Origin: Aselliscus stoliczkanus
Taxonomy: Eukaryota; Chordata; Mammalia; Chiroptera; Hipposideridae
Assembly: GCA_033961575.1 (NCBI GenBank)
Contig: CM066728.1
Coordinates: 107,464,852-107,528,851, forward strand
Direction: 5' to 3'
Length of the DNA stretch: 64,000 nucleotides
Positions within the stretch are counted from its first letter, which is position 1. Each line of letters opens with the position of its first letter. A program made the position numbers and the translations under genes. The notes under the pieces were generated by a model that saw only the letters and a program-made list of their open reading frames with translations, did no database searches and was not told where the DNA came from. Below, in pieces: positions 24,511 through 35,869 of the stretch.

Positions 24511-25340
24511 TAGAAAAATGATCAGAGTTACTTTTTATTTGACCCAACCTTGTGAGAGTTTTTGTCTTCTGTAAAAATTAATTTTATCACATGTCTATGT
24601 TATTTATGTGTTTTCTCACACCTTGGCAATTAATAAAAACATCTTGTATATTTTCCTTTCACTCGGCACTTAAAGGAGGGTCTCAAACATTGTTTGGGTT
24701 CAGATACAGGGTAATGAATTGAGATGCTAGAGTCTGTTTGTTTCAGCAAAGTTTATTCCAAAAAAAGAAAGGGGGAGGGGGGCCATTTCCATGTGTGACA
24801 TAAAGTATTACAAGGTATTAAGGGGTAGGCAAAATGTGCGAATTATTATATGGGAAAACTACTTCATTAAAGTTTGAAACTTCATAACATGCTCGTATCA
24901 AAAGAAAAAAAAAAGGAGTGCAGTTTTCAAAGGTTACTTTTTGCTCATTTTGGAGGTGATGATAAGCTGCTCAAAAATGAGGTGAACACCTGAGCCCAAT
25001 TGCTGCTTGCACAATTAAGCAAGTTGGCTGTGTTTTGCCTTCCCAGCGCTATTTCCTTGTACATACAAATTGCTGCGTCCTCTGTGTGATTTATTAGGGG
25101 GTCAGTTTTACGCCCAGAGGCCCCAAGCTTTCATTTTTGTGCAGTGAGGTAATAGTTGCCCAACCAGAATGTAAGCTGGTTTGAAGCCAAATGCAAATGT
25201 TTTGGGTTTCGTCTCCCCCATGTCGTATTTGACTGTTCTTTCAAAATTTTCCCAGATCCTCTACTGGGTTCAGGCCTGTTAACTGTTTTGAATCCTTATT
25301 CTTTTCCATTGAGCACCAGCAGTTGTCTGGCTTGAGTAAC
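24511..25340. other. Unique sequence, no gene recognised
   Basis: AT-rich; an A/G-rich run lies at 24760-24782. Nothing else recognised. Confidence 0.5.
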
Positions 25341-25341
25341 T

Positions 25342-25565
25342 CCACAAACTTGTGTAAAGGGTCAGATAGAAAATATTTTATGGTTTGTGGGTTATTTGGC
25401 TTCTGTCACCACTACTCCACTCTGTAGTTGTCACACAAAAGCAACCATAGACAGTGCCCACCTGGATGGGTGTGGCTGCGTTCCAAAACACTTCATTTAC
25501 AACAAGTGGTGGGCAGGTTTTGGCCCCCAGACTGGAGTGCACCAAGCCCTGAATTATACCATTAG
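25342..25565 (+). mobile_element. hAT-Charlie type nonautonomous element
   Basis: Blocks gtgtaaagggtcagatagaa, tatggtttgtgggttattt, aaaagcaaccatagacagtg and ggcaggttttggcccccaga match, in order, a common mammalian MER-type hAT element. Exact subfamily and ends not resolved. Confidence 0.7.
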
Positions 25566-25594
25566 TAAAGTCTAATGGTTGTTATTGAACCATT

Positions 25595-25890
25595 ATTTGG
25601 AGACGCAATGGTTATTTTTGTAGGTCAACCTGGCTAGGCTGTAGAACCCAGTTATTTAATCAAAATAATCTAGGTGTTGCTGTGAAGGATATTTTGAATG
25701 TTTGATGTGCTTACCACCTACAATCAGGTGACTGTTAAGTGAAGGAGATTACCCTAGATAATGTGGGTGGGCTTCACCTAATCAGCTGGAGGCTTTAAGA
25801 GAAAAATAAAGAAAACCCTGAGGTTTCCCCAGGGAGAAGAAATTTTGCCTCAAGATGGCAATATCCCCTTCTGCCTGAGCTTCTAGCCTA
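25595..25890 (+). mobile_element. MLT2-like ERVL LTR
   Basis: Landmarks in order are taggtcaacctggctaggct, aatgtgggtgggcttcacct, aatcagctggaggctttaag, ctgaggtttccccagggaga and cctgagcttctagcctactg, matching MLT2-type LTRs of endogenous retrovirus-L. Partial solo LTR; no coding sequence present. Confidence 0.75.
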
Positions 25891-25929
25891 CTGGCCAGCC
25901 CTCCATCCAGTTATTTCAACCAGAATCCT

Positions 25930-26600
25930 GAAGGCACCCCTGCCTCCTGTCTTGGCCTCTGAAACCCGTCCCCTCCCCGCCCCACGGCCCTGCCCTGTCC
26001 CTCTGCTGCAGCTGCCTGACCGGCTCCCACCCTTACCTCCCTCCAACCCATTCACCACAGAGCCTCAGAAAAGGTGAATCAGAGGCTGTTAGCCCTCTGT
26101 CTAAGTCCCCTCAGCCTCTTCCCATGTCACCCAGAATACGGGAGCTTCCTTCCCATGCTGGTTTATGCTGGTCTTTCTCACTGTGTCACAAACCCTCGCT
26201 CCCCTCAGCGCTCTGAGAACACTGGCCCCTGGATGCATCTCTGGAGGCCATTCCTGCCCTTACCTCGAGGTCCTGGCTCTCACATTTCCCCAGATCTGAA
26301 CAGCCTTCTCCATTGGTGCACATCTGGCCCTTTCTCATCCATCAGTCCTGTTTTCATCTCACCTGCTCCTAGAGGTCTTTCCCAGCCACTTCCTTCAGAC
26401 ACCCTTCCATTGCTCTCTGTCATAGCATTCCTCATTTTGAACCATCCTAATCTCTGATGATTGTATTTATTTGTTTACAGTGTCTTGCACTAAAATGTAA
26501 ACTCCATGTAGGCAAGGGCCTGGCTTCTCTAGTTCACTGTTTAAACTCCAGAGCTTAGCCCAGTGTTAACTTGTGGAATGAATTAAAAAGTGCAAGCTGT
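25930..26600 (+). mobile_element. L2 LINE 3' end
   Basis: Follows the end of L2: cctcttcccatgtcacccag (about 26112), a cctgcccttacctcgagg region, tctttcccagccacttcctt (about 26376), then taaactccatgtaggcaag and the terminal ggaatgaatta. The open frame at 26074-26457 is within L2 and is not a host gene. Confidence 0.8.
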
Positions 26601-27800
26601 ACATCAACAACTAAACTTGAGTACGGAGGTCACCATGGTTTGCAAAAACAGACAGGTCCTGTTTGTTTCTAGTTGAGTGGAGAAGGCAGTCACTTATTGA
26701 AAAATGGCACAAAGGTAAAAAACAAAAATTATGTAAGTCAACAAAGAGACACACATGGTACCAGGTGACTATGTAATGGGAACTGTGGCCTCTATCAGTT
26801 TACCTGCACAGGTGCACAGCATCTGCCGTCTTTCATGCTTTGTAGCTATGTGTCAGACACATTTGATACCAAGTTTTGTACTTTATTTCCAAAAGATTAT
26901 CTTGTAAAAATGAGCCTTTTGTCTCAATTTCCCTTCATTCAAAGCCAAGCTTGAAATATCTTCCAGGGCCTAATTGCCAACCTCACCATGAGGTTCAAAG
27001 AGACACAATGGTGGAGAAACCAGAACTTGGAAGAAAAGCCCTGGTTCTGCCTGAGCCTTGTCTTCACATCACAGTGTCATTTGGAATCCATATGCATCAA
27101 AACCACCTTGGGATGTTTTGCAAAATTAATATCTAAAGATATACATAAAGGAATAACAATCATTATCCCTATATACATGGTTTTATTTTGGTATATTATA
27201 CAGTATGCCTTTTAAAAAAAAATTAAAATAAGGACTGTGACTTATATTTTTATATACTCGAAGTTTCCTTTCCCACAATTGCCCTTTCTGAATTCCTGCC
27301 TCCTTTATCTACCTGTCCACCATTGTACCATTTGGCACAATTTCATTCCACAAAATTATAGGAAAATGTCTGTGGGTTTCACCATGAAAAGTGAAAAAAG
27401 GGGAGTGGGGAGAAACTCAATGCTGCTCAGTAAACCAACTGAAAATATGGTACACTTTCCACGTTGCAGCAAACCAGTCGCTGTGTGAGCCCACATATTG
27501 GCAGGTTGCCTCGTTTGCTCTGGTAAGTGAGTCTGAGGATGAAGGTGTCAGCGTGGCTCTGAAGTAACAAGCCACTGATTGTTAATCACTGACATTTTAA
27601 AGGAATTATTAGGCAAAGGTAGACTTTAGAACAACATTTGAAGAAATGTCTGTGCCTAGTAGACTGTCTCTGGTTTTCGTTAGACTTACTCTAGCCTGGC
27701 TGTCCCCATTCCGGTTCAGGAAGAGCCTCTGGCCAGTTTTTGGTTTCTAGAAGCTTCTTCACAACTTCCCAGACATTGTTGGCAGGGAGGGGAATAATTG
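26601..27800. other. Unique sequence, no gene recognised
   Basis: Non-coding sequence; no repeat or exon recognised. Confidence 0.5.
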
Positions 27801-28373
27801 TAGGAAGTGTGATCCCAAAATATGGTGAATGTTTAAATTAAAAAAAAATATATTTATTACAGTAGAAGACACATTGCCATTAATCCCCCTCAAAATACTT
27901 CCCCTTTCTTTGAACACACTTATCCCACCATTTTTGCCACTTTCTGAAGCAGTTCTGGAAGTCCTCTTTTGTGAGTGTCTTTAGTTGAGCTGTCATGGCT
28001 GCCTCAATGTCCTGAATCAATTCAAAATGTTTTCCTTTTGTGGTCATTTTGACTTTAGGCAACAACCAGAAGTCACATGGTGCCAGATCCAGTGAATAAG
28101 GTAGATGAGGATACACTGTAATGTTTTTATTTGACAGAAATTGCCGTACCAGAAGCGATGTGTGACATGGAGCATTGTCATGTTGGAAGATAAAGGAAAG
28201 ACATTCACAAAAGAGGACTTCCAGAACTGCTTCAGAAAGTGGCAAGAATGATGGGAAAAGTGTGTTTGAAGCGAGGGGGAGTATTTTGAGGGGGATGCAT
28301 GACGATGTCTCTTTTACTGTAATGAATTTTTTAAAACGTAAACATTCATTGTATTTTTCAGTCACACCCCATA
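27801..28373. mobile_element. Mariner-type element with two inverted 3' ends
   Basis: A TA dinucleotide lies at each edge (27801-27802 and 28372-28373). The left arm (27803-27982) and right arm (28197-28371) are inverted copies of the same mariner 3' end, about 85-90% identical over their inner 105 bp. They share ccccctcaaaatact and gaagcagttctggaagtcct. The 214-bp middle holds the only other transposase sequence, on the minus strand. The 5' half and the 5' terminal repeat are absent. Two nested insertions could give the same picture, but the matching TA edges favour one unit. Confidence 0.8.
27880..28196 (-). pseudogene. Mariner transposase, C-terminal remnant (D34D part)
   Basis: DDE/D transposase fragment of the Tc1/mariner superfamily, which cuts and pastes at TA. 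The true homology starts at FQHDNAPCHTS, and the catalytic Asp of HDN is followed by exactly 34 residues before the Asp of DLAPCDFWL, the mariner D34D spacing. The fragment ends with KYFEGD and TAA (27880-27882). The longer 161-codon frame includes about 55 N-terminal residues that are only the antisense of the right arm. The first catalytic Asp and the DNA-binding N-terminus are missing, so it is inactive. Confidence 0.88.
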
Positions 28374-29835
28374 TGTCACAAGGAGATCTATCCAGGCATA
28401 AGCAGGGGCCCTAGTTAGGGGAAAAGTGGTGTCACATGTGGTTAGAAAGGCAGAAATTAAAAGCAGCGTGAGCATCACTTCCGTCATGCAGGCACATGGT
28501 CAGGAGACAGATGCCAGGCTGCTCCACCTGCGGGCACCACCCAGGCACAGACCCTCACTCTCCAGTGACCGCCCTGTGTTGTCAGCGACCATGGTCCTCT
28601 CCCCTTGGGCAGGGTGATGCATTCCTTCTTCGTTTGACCTTCATTTTTACAGTCCCCAAGAGCCACACCCTACCAGCACCATGCACACATGATGGGGAGT
28701 CTGGTCTGTGTGTTGGTCAGACCTGGGTCCATCCTGGCTCCACTACCTCAAGGGGTGAGTTTTCCTAAGACAGGACTAAAGGCTAGGATCAGAGAGTAAG
28801 AGTTGGAAGGACCCGTGTGGCACAGACGGGTGTTGGGTTTTCTTCTTCTCTGAGCCAGAGGGGAGCCCCGGCCTGGTTTTGTGGTCCGACCTGCCACCTG
28901 CCTGTGTTAGGGGAGCCCTCCTCAGTCCTAAACAAGACAGCAGGTTGCAGCTCCCTCTGGGCATCAGTTTTCCTGCTGGGGTGGTATCTGGAATCTTATC
29001 TGGGATCCAGGAAGTCCCTGGTTTCCTCCAAGAAGTAAATGTTTTGAGTCTTTGAAACTGTAAGCTCCCAGATCTTGCTGTCAGGGCTGGGATGGGGAAA
29101 AGAAGACAGGAACATCCCTTTGATTTCATTGTCCTTGGTCTGGGCTCCCCTGGGAGTGGGCTTCTCTGTCGCTTATTCTCCTGTGTCCCAGCAGCCCCAT
29201 CAGGCAGCCATTAGTTGCACCCACACAGACTGGGCCACACCGGAGGGCAAGCTTCGCAAATCTGAGTGTATTACTTATGTGCAAACTTGACTTCTACCAC
29301 ACTCTTTAAAGAATCCTGACCTTTTATCCCCTGGATTATTTGAAAACATGAGACACACGGCGTCATTCTTCTGCAGTGACAGAATCCAACAGGGAAAGTT
29401 GGATTATTTTGTCTACAGATACTTAGATTTTAGGCAGTGATAATACTATGTAAACAATGTTGCATTGGAACTTCCTTCGTTTTTCCCCTATTTTTTAAAT
29501 GTCTCAGTTATTATACCAACAAAAGCTGTGCTAAAATCCAGTTGGATGCACTTTCGTTTGTATATTTCAGGCAACACAGTTGTTATTCGCATGTGGGTAG
29601 ATTTCAGTCTGTACCGTCTCAATGTGCAAGAAATGATGTTTTTTTTCTCTCCGTAATTTAACTTTGCAGCTCCATTCCATCAGAGTGGTAGAAATGTTTG
29701 CCTACTTGGGGTGACCCCAATACTTCTGACTTTATCTACTGACTTTCTATTAGGATAGAGAAGAACTGAAGGTCAGGCTCACTGCCCACCCCTTCTTGCG
29801 TCCTTCCAATGTAGCTTTATTATGCATTGCCGTGA
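28374..29835. other. Unique sequence, no gene recognised
   Basis: Overlapping frames on both strands at 28426-29290 have no recognisable domain. Nothing else seen. Confidence 0.5.
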
Positions 29836-29839
29836 ATGT

Positions 29840-30165
29840 GTAATTGTGTATGGCACTGAAGACACATGATGAAGACACAAGCGCTCTCCTTTATGAAATT
29901 GAATCCCAACTGGAGGAAACACATGGAGATAAGCAATGACCTGACAACGTGGTGACTTAGTGAGAGAGTTGCTCAAAGGAAATAGGTAAGAGGTGCCCAA
30001 TGCTTCCTAAAATGCTTGAGTCAAGTTTTAAAGGATGAGTAGAATTTGCCAGAGTCAGAAATGGTGGTCTGGTTAGTAAAAGGACAGAGACACTGGATTT
30101 CAGTAGAGGCAAGAAATGCACAAAAGTTTTAAAGCCTGAGACAGAGTAAGCTATTCAGAGGACAC
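29840..30165 (-). mobile_element. Probable L2 LINE fragment
   Basis: The plus strand reads as the complement of L2: a tttatgaaattgaatcccaa block, a ttaaaggatgagtagaattt block (about 30030) and a gaaatgcacaaaagttttaaagcc-like stretch. Degraded. Confidence 0.5.
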
Positions 30166-30249
30166 CATTAAGAAATGATTAAGTGCAGTAAGTCATGTAC
30201 AACACTTACACACAGTACATTACTTGACAAGCAAGACACCTAATAAATG

Positions 30250-30525
30250 TGCAGTGATGGTTCTGTTGTCAGCGGTGGTTTGGTTGGTGGTAATTTTGTT
30301 GTTGGTAGTGGTTGTGGCTGTTGATGTGATTTTGTTGTGTTGGTTGATGGAGGTCATGGTTGTAGTTTGGTTGTTGCTGATGGAGATTGTTACTGCTGTT
30401 GGTGCTGATGATTTTGTGGTTGATGTGGGCAGTAGTGGTTGCTGGTTGTGTCGTTTTTGGTGGTGCAGCTGCTGGTGGTCTTGTTATTGTTGCTTTTGGT
30501 GGTGGTTGCGATGGTGGTTTAAGAA
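30250..30525. repeat. G/T-rich imperfect trinucleotide tract
   Basis: About 275 bp built from GTT, GGT, GTG and TGG units with very few A and C on the plus strand. The open frame across it (30224-30547), rich in Val, Leu, Trp and Cys, is a by-product of the repeat. Strong strand asymmetry. Confidence 0.85.
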
Positions 30526-30529
30526 ACTG

Positions 30530-31470
30530 CGTGTGACTACACCATAGGGGACAAGAGTGGCTGGAGTTGAGGTTGGCCTCACCTCTTCAATTTGACTGTC
30601 CTCTGTTCATAAAAATGTGCCATTGGGTCTATGTGACATGACGTGAAGATGGGTAACATGATTTTGCCCTTCAGAGTACATAAGGACTGGTGCCCTCTCC
30701 TCTTAGGAAAAGACTGCAGGCCCATAATAATTGGGTGGGAAAACCTTGGGGCCTCAGAGCTGTAGACCTCAGCTGTCTTTGGATAGAGAACAAGCACAAG
30801 CTTCATGGCAACAACAGGGAACCATCAAAACTCTTCCCAAGATTTAAGAAATTGAAAAATGTCAGTCCATCTGTAAGCTGTATGAGCAAGCTTGGAGCCC
30901 TGGCACAGCAGATGGTGGCCCGCTCCCAAAAGCCAGTTTGACCTCAGACTGAAATATTTCTGTGCACACTCCTGATCTCTGTCCTGCTTTTGCTCAAGGC
31001 CATCTGCTTCAGAGGCAGGTTGCCCATTCAGGAACTGGGCACTATCTTTGTCATGCAGCTGAGGCACATAGTGGCGGGTGCCCTGTAGGGCTATTTCTCA
31101 GCCTGAGTGACCACTAGAGAGGCGGAGCAGAACCGATGGCTGCTGTCTCGTTGGTTGTCTGGAGCGATGCTGCCGGCATATTCCAGGCACCAGTATTTAA
31201 GCCTGAGCATCATGATGGGCTGTGAATATGCCTGCTCCAGTGTTTTTGACATTCTAAGTACTAGGTGGTAGTTTTCCATAGTAAGCTCAGATGGTTGTGG
31301 GTGGGATCAATAATACAGAAAATAGCGCAGGCAAGGGAAAGAAAGAAGGTACATCCATAGCTACTGAATAATAAGATTAAGGAGATTTAAACTTTTGTTT
31401 TGCAAATTTGAAGCCAACCCGTGATGCTAAAGCTAAGCATTTGCATTTTTCCGAAGAATACTTCAAAACA
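30530..31470. other. Unique sequence, no certain gene
   Basis: Two minus-strand frames (31091-31279 and 30825-31067) follow each other in different frames. I recognise no family and cannot exclude a decayed pseudogene. Confidence 0.4.
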
Positions 31471-31474
31471 GTCA

Positions 31475-31517
31475 TTGCTCTCTATGGGTGCCATTGCAGC
31501 GCACCCATAGAGAGCAA
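31475..31517. repeat. Perfect 17-bp inverted repeat with 9-nt loop
   Basis: TTGCTCTCTATGGGTGC (31475-31491) is followed by a 9-nt loop and then its exact reverse complement (31501-31517). Pairing stops at the arms on both sides. It is not part of a transposon I recognise. Confidence 0.97.
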
Positions 31518-31737
31518 CCAAGGCACTGGCTGTCCTGGGGAGGAAGGCGTCAGCCTCTTCCTCTTAAGAGGTGCGTAGTTCTCTGTGCATCTCTTCCTGG
31601 AGCCTTCTTTCCCTTAACTTGAGAGCGTGGGGAAGCACCCTGCTTCTGTCTCTCACGATGGAGGAGGGAGAGTCACAGCAGTCTTCTGCCTGGTTGGCAA
31701 ATCTCATTTAGGCTCCTCCCCTTCAACGAGCTCGTGT

Positions 31738-31830
31738 ATTCACGTGTGTGCGCGCGCGTGTCCACGTATTAAATATATAGCTTATATATGAGTTATGTAT
31801 ATATGCATATGATACAGATATATCAGTTGG
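31738..31830. repeat. Alternating purine-pyrimidine tract (TG/CG then TA)
   Basis: cacgtgtgtgcgcgcgcgtg at 31741-31760 is a run able to adopt Z-DNA. TA-rich alternating sequence follows to about 31825. Confidence 0.85.
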
Positions 31831-32054
31831 CTATTGCACCAAGTTGCATATATCATGCTCGACACACAGTGTGGGTGCCAGATTGGCTCTTCTGCTTTTT
31901 AATAAGTCCTGAAGGAAGGTGTTTAGCACTTTACTTTGAAGCAGGAGAGACTCCCCCCTACCCCCCCCCCCATTCGCTTGAAGCTTCAGCCAGATTCCTG
32001 AACCAAGGGGCCTGGTGTCAACCATATTCTCTGACATTTTCTACCACTTTTGAT

Positions 32055-32265
32055 CATCTCTTCTGTGCCAACCCCTATTCCAAATGCTTGAATGAGTTTT
32101 CATATTGTCCCCGTCAGGGGCTTTTTATTTACCTCCTTTAATGGAGGCAGGTCTCGGGGTTCAGAGAAGCACGCTGTGTCTCGCTCAGCTCACACATCTG
32201 GCGAGGCTGAGCCTGGCTGCCGCTGGAGCTGAGTCCAAAGCCCAGGCTCTGTGCTTCATCACAGC
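32055..32265 (-). mobile_element. MIR SINE, minus orientation
   Basis: The plus strand carries the complement of MIR: ttctgtgccaacccctattc, atgagttttcatattgtccc, tttatttacctcctttaatg, then gttcagagaagcacgctgtg and a gagtccaaagcccaggctct block. The overlapping 149-codon frame (32105-32554) is not a gene. Confidence 0.7.
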
Positions 32266-32269
32266 TTCA

Positions 32270-33420
32270 TATGGCAAGCTCGCACAATGCATTTGTTACA
32301 CTACAGCAGGCTTCCCTCCTCTGACAGCGCAGATAAAGAAGTTCGGTTGGGACGCTGTGTTTGTTGTTATCATGAATGCTGGTTTGGATAGCACTGTGTT
32401 CTCTGGAAACCATGGAGATACTATCTACATCCCATTGACAGATGCAATGCCAAGTGAGGGCTGCAGACTGCTGCCCCGCAGGGAGGACAGTCAGCTAGCC
32501 CGTCACCAGGGACCCGTTCGCGTTTCTGGTGTCTCGGGGAACATGGAGTTTTGACAGAAAGCCATTTGTGCACGGGAGGAAGATACTGTCCGAGGCGCTT
32601 GGCACGTGTTGCATGGGACGGCCTGTGCTGGGGGAGAAGACGTGTGGGAAGGTGTGGGTCTGTTATTCAGAGAGCAGGGCCAAAGCCACTATTGCTTTTA
32701 TGTCTTGACATGAAAGTACTACTCTCTTGGCCTTAAACGAAATAGTTTTTAAACCAATAATTATAATCACAGTAGGGGAACAAAAGACATTCTGACCCTG
32801 AATTTGTTAATTGTTGCACCTCTTTCTGGATATAAGCCCGTGTTTGGTCTTCACCGAAACAGACATTCAGCCATAAAACATTGGCCAGGAAGATCACAAA
32901 TGATCCATTTCCCTTGTCATTTTAACTCCCTCGTCTCTTCTAACTGTACCACGCACGTTTTTCTCACTGACCCTCCAACACATTCCCAGCTTTCATGAGC
33001 TTTGTACTTCAGTTATTAAATTACAAAAGAAATGGAGCAAAAGGACTAAAATATATTTCTCAGAAATACAGCTGTGTTAGCAACGGGCGTCGCATGGGAA
33101 GTATGCCTCTTACCCACTTCTCCTCATCACATTTCAGCCAATAAATCTGACTCTCAGTGGAACAATTTTGGTGTTAGCACAAAGTAATTCAAAACAGTGG
33201 GGGGTGGGAAACACATAATTATGACCAGCAGAAGATGTGTTTGCAAAAGCTGTGCATGAAATGATTTAGTTAGGAAAAAGCTTTGCCAGAAGTTCAGAAA
33301 ATCCTTCTGTTTCCCCATAAATTACGAAACATTTAGTCTATTCTATAGTGATTTGCATGATAATTTCATACAGCGAGTTTTGTCTAAAATTATTCTCTGT
33401 TTGCCGTCCTTAGTAATAAT
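32270..33420. other. Unique sequence, no gene recognised
   Basis: No repeat or exon recognised. Confidence 0.5.
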
Positions 33421-33424
33421 ATGT

Positions 33425-33752
33425 TAGGATTCATTCATTTATTTATTCATTATTGGGGAGAGTAAGAGACAGTTCCTGTTCTGGGGGCTCATATAAAGAA
33501 GGTCATTATATCTCAATTTAACATGTGGTTTGAGGGGATGGGGCTTCAAAATGAGCATTATCAGGAAGGCCTACCCATCCCAGCCTGCATGGTCATGGGA
33601 AGCTTCCTGAGCAAGGGTCATGGCTGGACTGAGTCTTAGATGAGGAGTAGACGTTGCTAAGGTGAGGTGGCTATGTTGTCCTCGGTGGAAGCATGTGGCA
33701 TGACCAAGGACGTGGAAGATAGAGTCAGGAAGTATAAGGATTGCGGGTAGGT
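33425..33752 (-). mobile_element. L2 LINE 3' part, minus orientation
   Basis: The plus strand begins ttcattcatttatttattc, the complement of the L2 end. It continues through gagagtaagagacagttcct, tcaggaaggcctacccatc and catgaccaaggacgtggaag, in L2 order. Confidence 0.65.
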
Positions 33753-33755
33753 GGG

Positions 33756-34125
33756 TGTCTTAATATGCTCAGGCTACCATAACAAAATACCATAGGCTGG
33801 GTGGTTAAACAATGGAAACTTGTTTTCTCATAACTCAGAGAATAGAAGGCCAAGATCAGGTGGCAGCAGGGTCGGAGTCTGGTGAGGGTCGGCTCCTTAA
33901 CCTGCAGACTGCTCCCTTCTCTCTAGGCCCTCCATGTCCCTATTCACTGCCTCTTCCTCTTCTTATAAGGGTCCTAATCCCACCGGGAGGGCCCGACTCT
34001 CATGACCGAATCTCACCTTAATTACATCACAAGGGCTTCATTTCCAAATACCGTCACCCTGTACGGGGGTTAGTCCTTCAACATACGGATTTGGGGGGAC
34101 ACAATTCAGTTAATAGGAGTGTATG
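33756..34125 (-). mobile_element. MLT1-type MaLR LTR, minus orientation
   Basis: The plus strand shows the complement of MLT1: accataacaaaataccatag, ctgggtggttaaacaatgg, ctcttcctcttcttataagg, cttaattacatcacaaggg and ttggggggacacaattcagt. Solo LTR of an ancient ERVL-MaLR; no genes. Confidence 0.85.
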
Positions 34126-34130
34126 TAGTA

Positions 34131-34503
34131 GTCATGTTTCTCCAGAAAAACAGAACCAAAATCTGTTGGACAAGCCAGCAGGCAGGAAATTCAAATAAGA
34201 ATTGATTTTGCAGCCTTGAGTGTAAATTCCACACGGCAGGCCTGGTGGGCTGGAAACTCAGGCAAGGTTGCTACGTTGCAATCTTGAGGCCAAATTCCTT
34301 CTTATTTGGAAAGCGTCAATCTTTGCTCTTAAGGTCTTCAACTGATTGGATGAGACCCACCCACATTATGGGAGTAATCTGCATTACTCAAAGCCCACCA
34401 ATTTAATCGTTAACATCTTAAGGTACTTGCACAGCAGCATCTAGACTACTGTTGGACCAAACAATTGGGCATGATGGCCTGCCAAACTGACACATAAAAC
34501 CCT
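34131..34503 (-). mobile_element. MLT2-like ERVL LTR, minus orientation
   Basis: Abuts the MLT1 above. The plus strand shows tttctccagaaaaacagaac, caactgattggatgagaccc, cccacattatgggagtaatc and caaactgacacataaaaccc, the complement of the family at 25595. Confidence 0.8.
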
Positions 34504-35155
34504 CACAGTGGGTGATAAATCAAGGAGTGATGAACATGGTAAATCAGTGGTCTAGGGCTGGATTCCAGAGAAGCTGGACTGTGTTAATGAATTGCCATTG
34601 CTCTGTAGATCTGGGATAATAAAGACACATGTGTCAAGGGACCAGACAGGCAGGATAAATGAGTGAGTTGAGACATGCTTATATTTCTTACATACTTTCT
34701 TGACATGTAAGGCACATGATAAGTTTCTTTTTTATGAAGAATGGTGTCCCCCTCCCCTTTTTTTTTGACAGAGCCCTTTGGATCTTTCTTTTGTTTCCCA
34801 ATTTTTGGTAGGGACCTAGGTACGCAAGAATATGTCTCTGTTATAATGAAAATAATAGTACACGCAGGGATCAAAAAGTGGCAGCCATCATGTGTCCTTA
34901 CTACTGTGGAGGGAATAACAGTGGGGGACATGTGAGGAGCCAGCCCAGTCAGTCCCTGGTGCCCTGTGGATGTGTGGCGCTAGTGTGGCCAGATGTGTGA
35001 TGATTCTGTGACACCTTCCATCTTTGAAATGACAATTCAACATATATAAAAAGACTCTGAGGACCAAAGCTCACCTACTGGTAATGCCAGGTCCTCTGCT
35101 CTCAGCCGTGGGGACCATTTCCAGGTTCTAAGCAGGACAATTTCTTGTTAAGCTT
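34504..35155. other. Unique sequence, no gene recognised
   Basis: Nothing recognised. Confidence 0.5.
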
Positions 35156-35157
35156 AT

Positions 35158-35625
35158 TGTTAACTAACAAATGATCCCCAAACTTAGTGGCTCAAAACAA
35201 ATGCTTATTATCTCACCGCCTCTATGGACCAGGAATTGAGGCGCAGCTTAGGTGGGTGATTTTGGCACAGGGCTTCTCATGAGGTGTTAGCCAAGATGTC
35301 AGCGGGGGCTTGAGGATCCACTTCTTGGCTCTCTCTTGTTCCTCTCTGTGTGGCCCTGTCACAGGGCTGCTGAGCATCCTTGGGACCGGGCAGTTGGCTT
35401 TCCCCAAAGCCAGTGATGAGAGAGACCAAGATGGAAGCCACAGTGACTTTTATAATCTAACCTTCAAAGTGAAATCCCATCACTTCTGTCACCTTTTATT
35501 GGTCACGCAGATCACCCTGGATCAGTGTAGAAGAGACAACACTAGGGTGTGACTGAACATCAGGAGGCAAGGATCATTGGTGGCTCCCTTCGAGTCTGGT
35601 TGCCACACTATACATTAGGCTAGCA
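35158..35625 (-). mobile_element. MLT1-type MaLR LTR, minus orientation
   Basis: The plus strand carries atgatccccaaacttagtgg, gcttattatctcaccgcctc, tttggcacagggcttctcat, tgttagccaagatgtcagcg, agccacagtgacttttataa and cactagggtgtgactg, in the order of the complement of an MLT1 LTR different from that at 33756. The frame at 35310-35552 is inside it. Confidence 0.8.
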
Positions 35626-35869
35626 TTTACGTAGAGGATAGGTTTGAGGTAGGGACCTTTTAGGAGGATATTGGTTCAATAGAATGCTGATGAGGGAATT
35701 TGGCATTTAGAAAGGAGAGAAACTGAATTGACAAATTCTTAAAATACAAAATCATGAAATCATTGCAACTGATTCAGCAACTCACTTCTAATCAATGAGG
35801 AAGTCCCATGGAAGGATTTCTGGAAAAAATTTCAATCCTGATAAAAAAAAGAGCTGAAGAATGAAGACT

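Noticed and set aside
26074..26457. 127-codon plus-strand frame as a host gene
   Set aside because: It lies within the 3' part of an L2 element.
27880..28365. 161-codon minus-strand open frame as a complete gene
   Set aside because: Only its C-terminal part is mariner transposase. The first 55 or so residues are the antisense of the inverted right arm, and the catalytic domain is incomplete.
30224..30547. Val/Leu/Trp-rich frame as a membrane protein
   Set aside because: By-product of the G/T-rich repeat.
30825..31279. Consecutive minus-strand frames that look protein-like
   Set aside because: No recognisable family and no matching splice sites; kept as unexplained unique sequence.
32105..32554. 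149-codon plus-strand frame as a host gene
   Set aside because: Its first third lies in a minus-strand MIR; no domain or splice context is seen.
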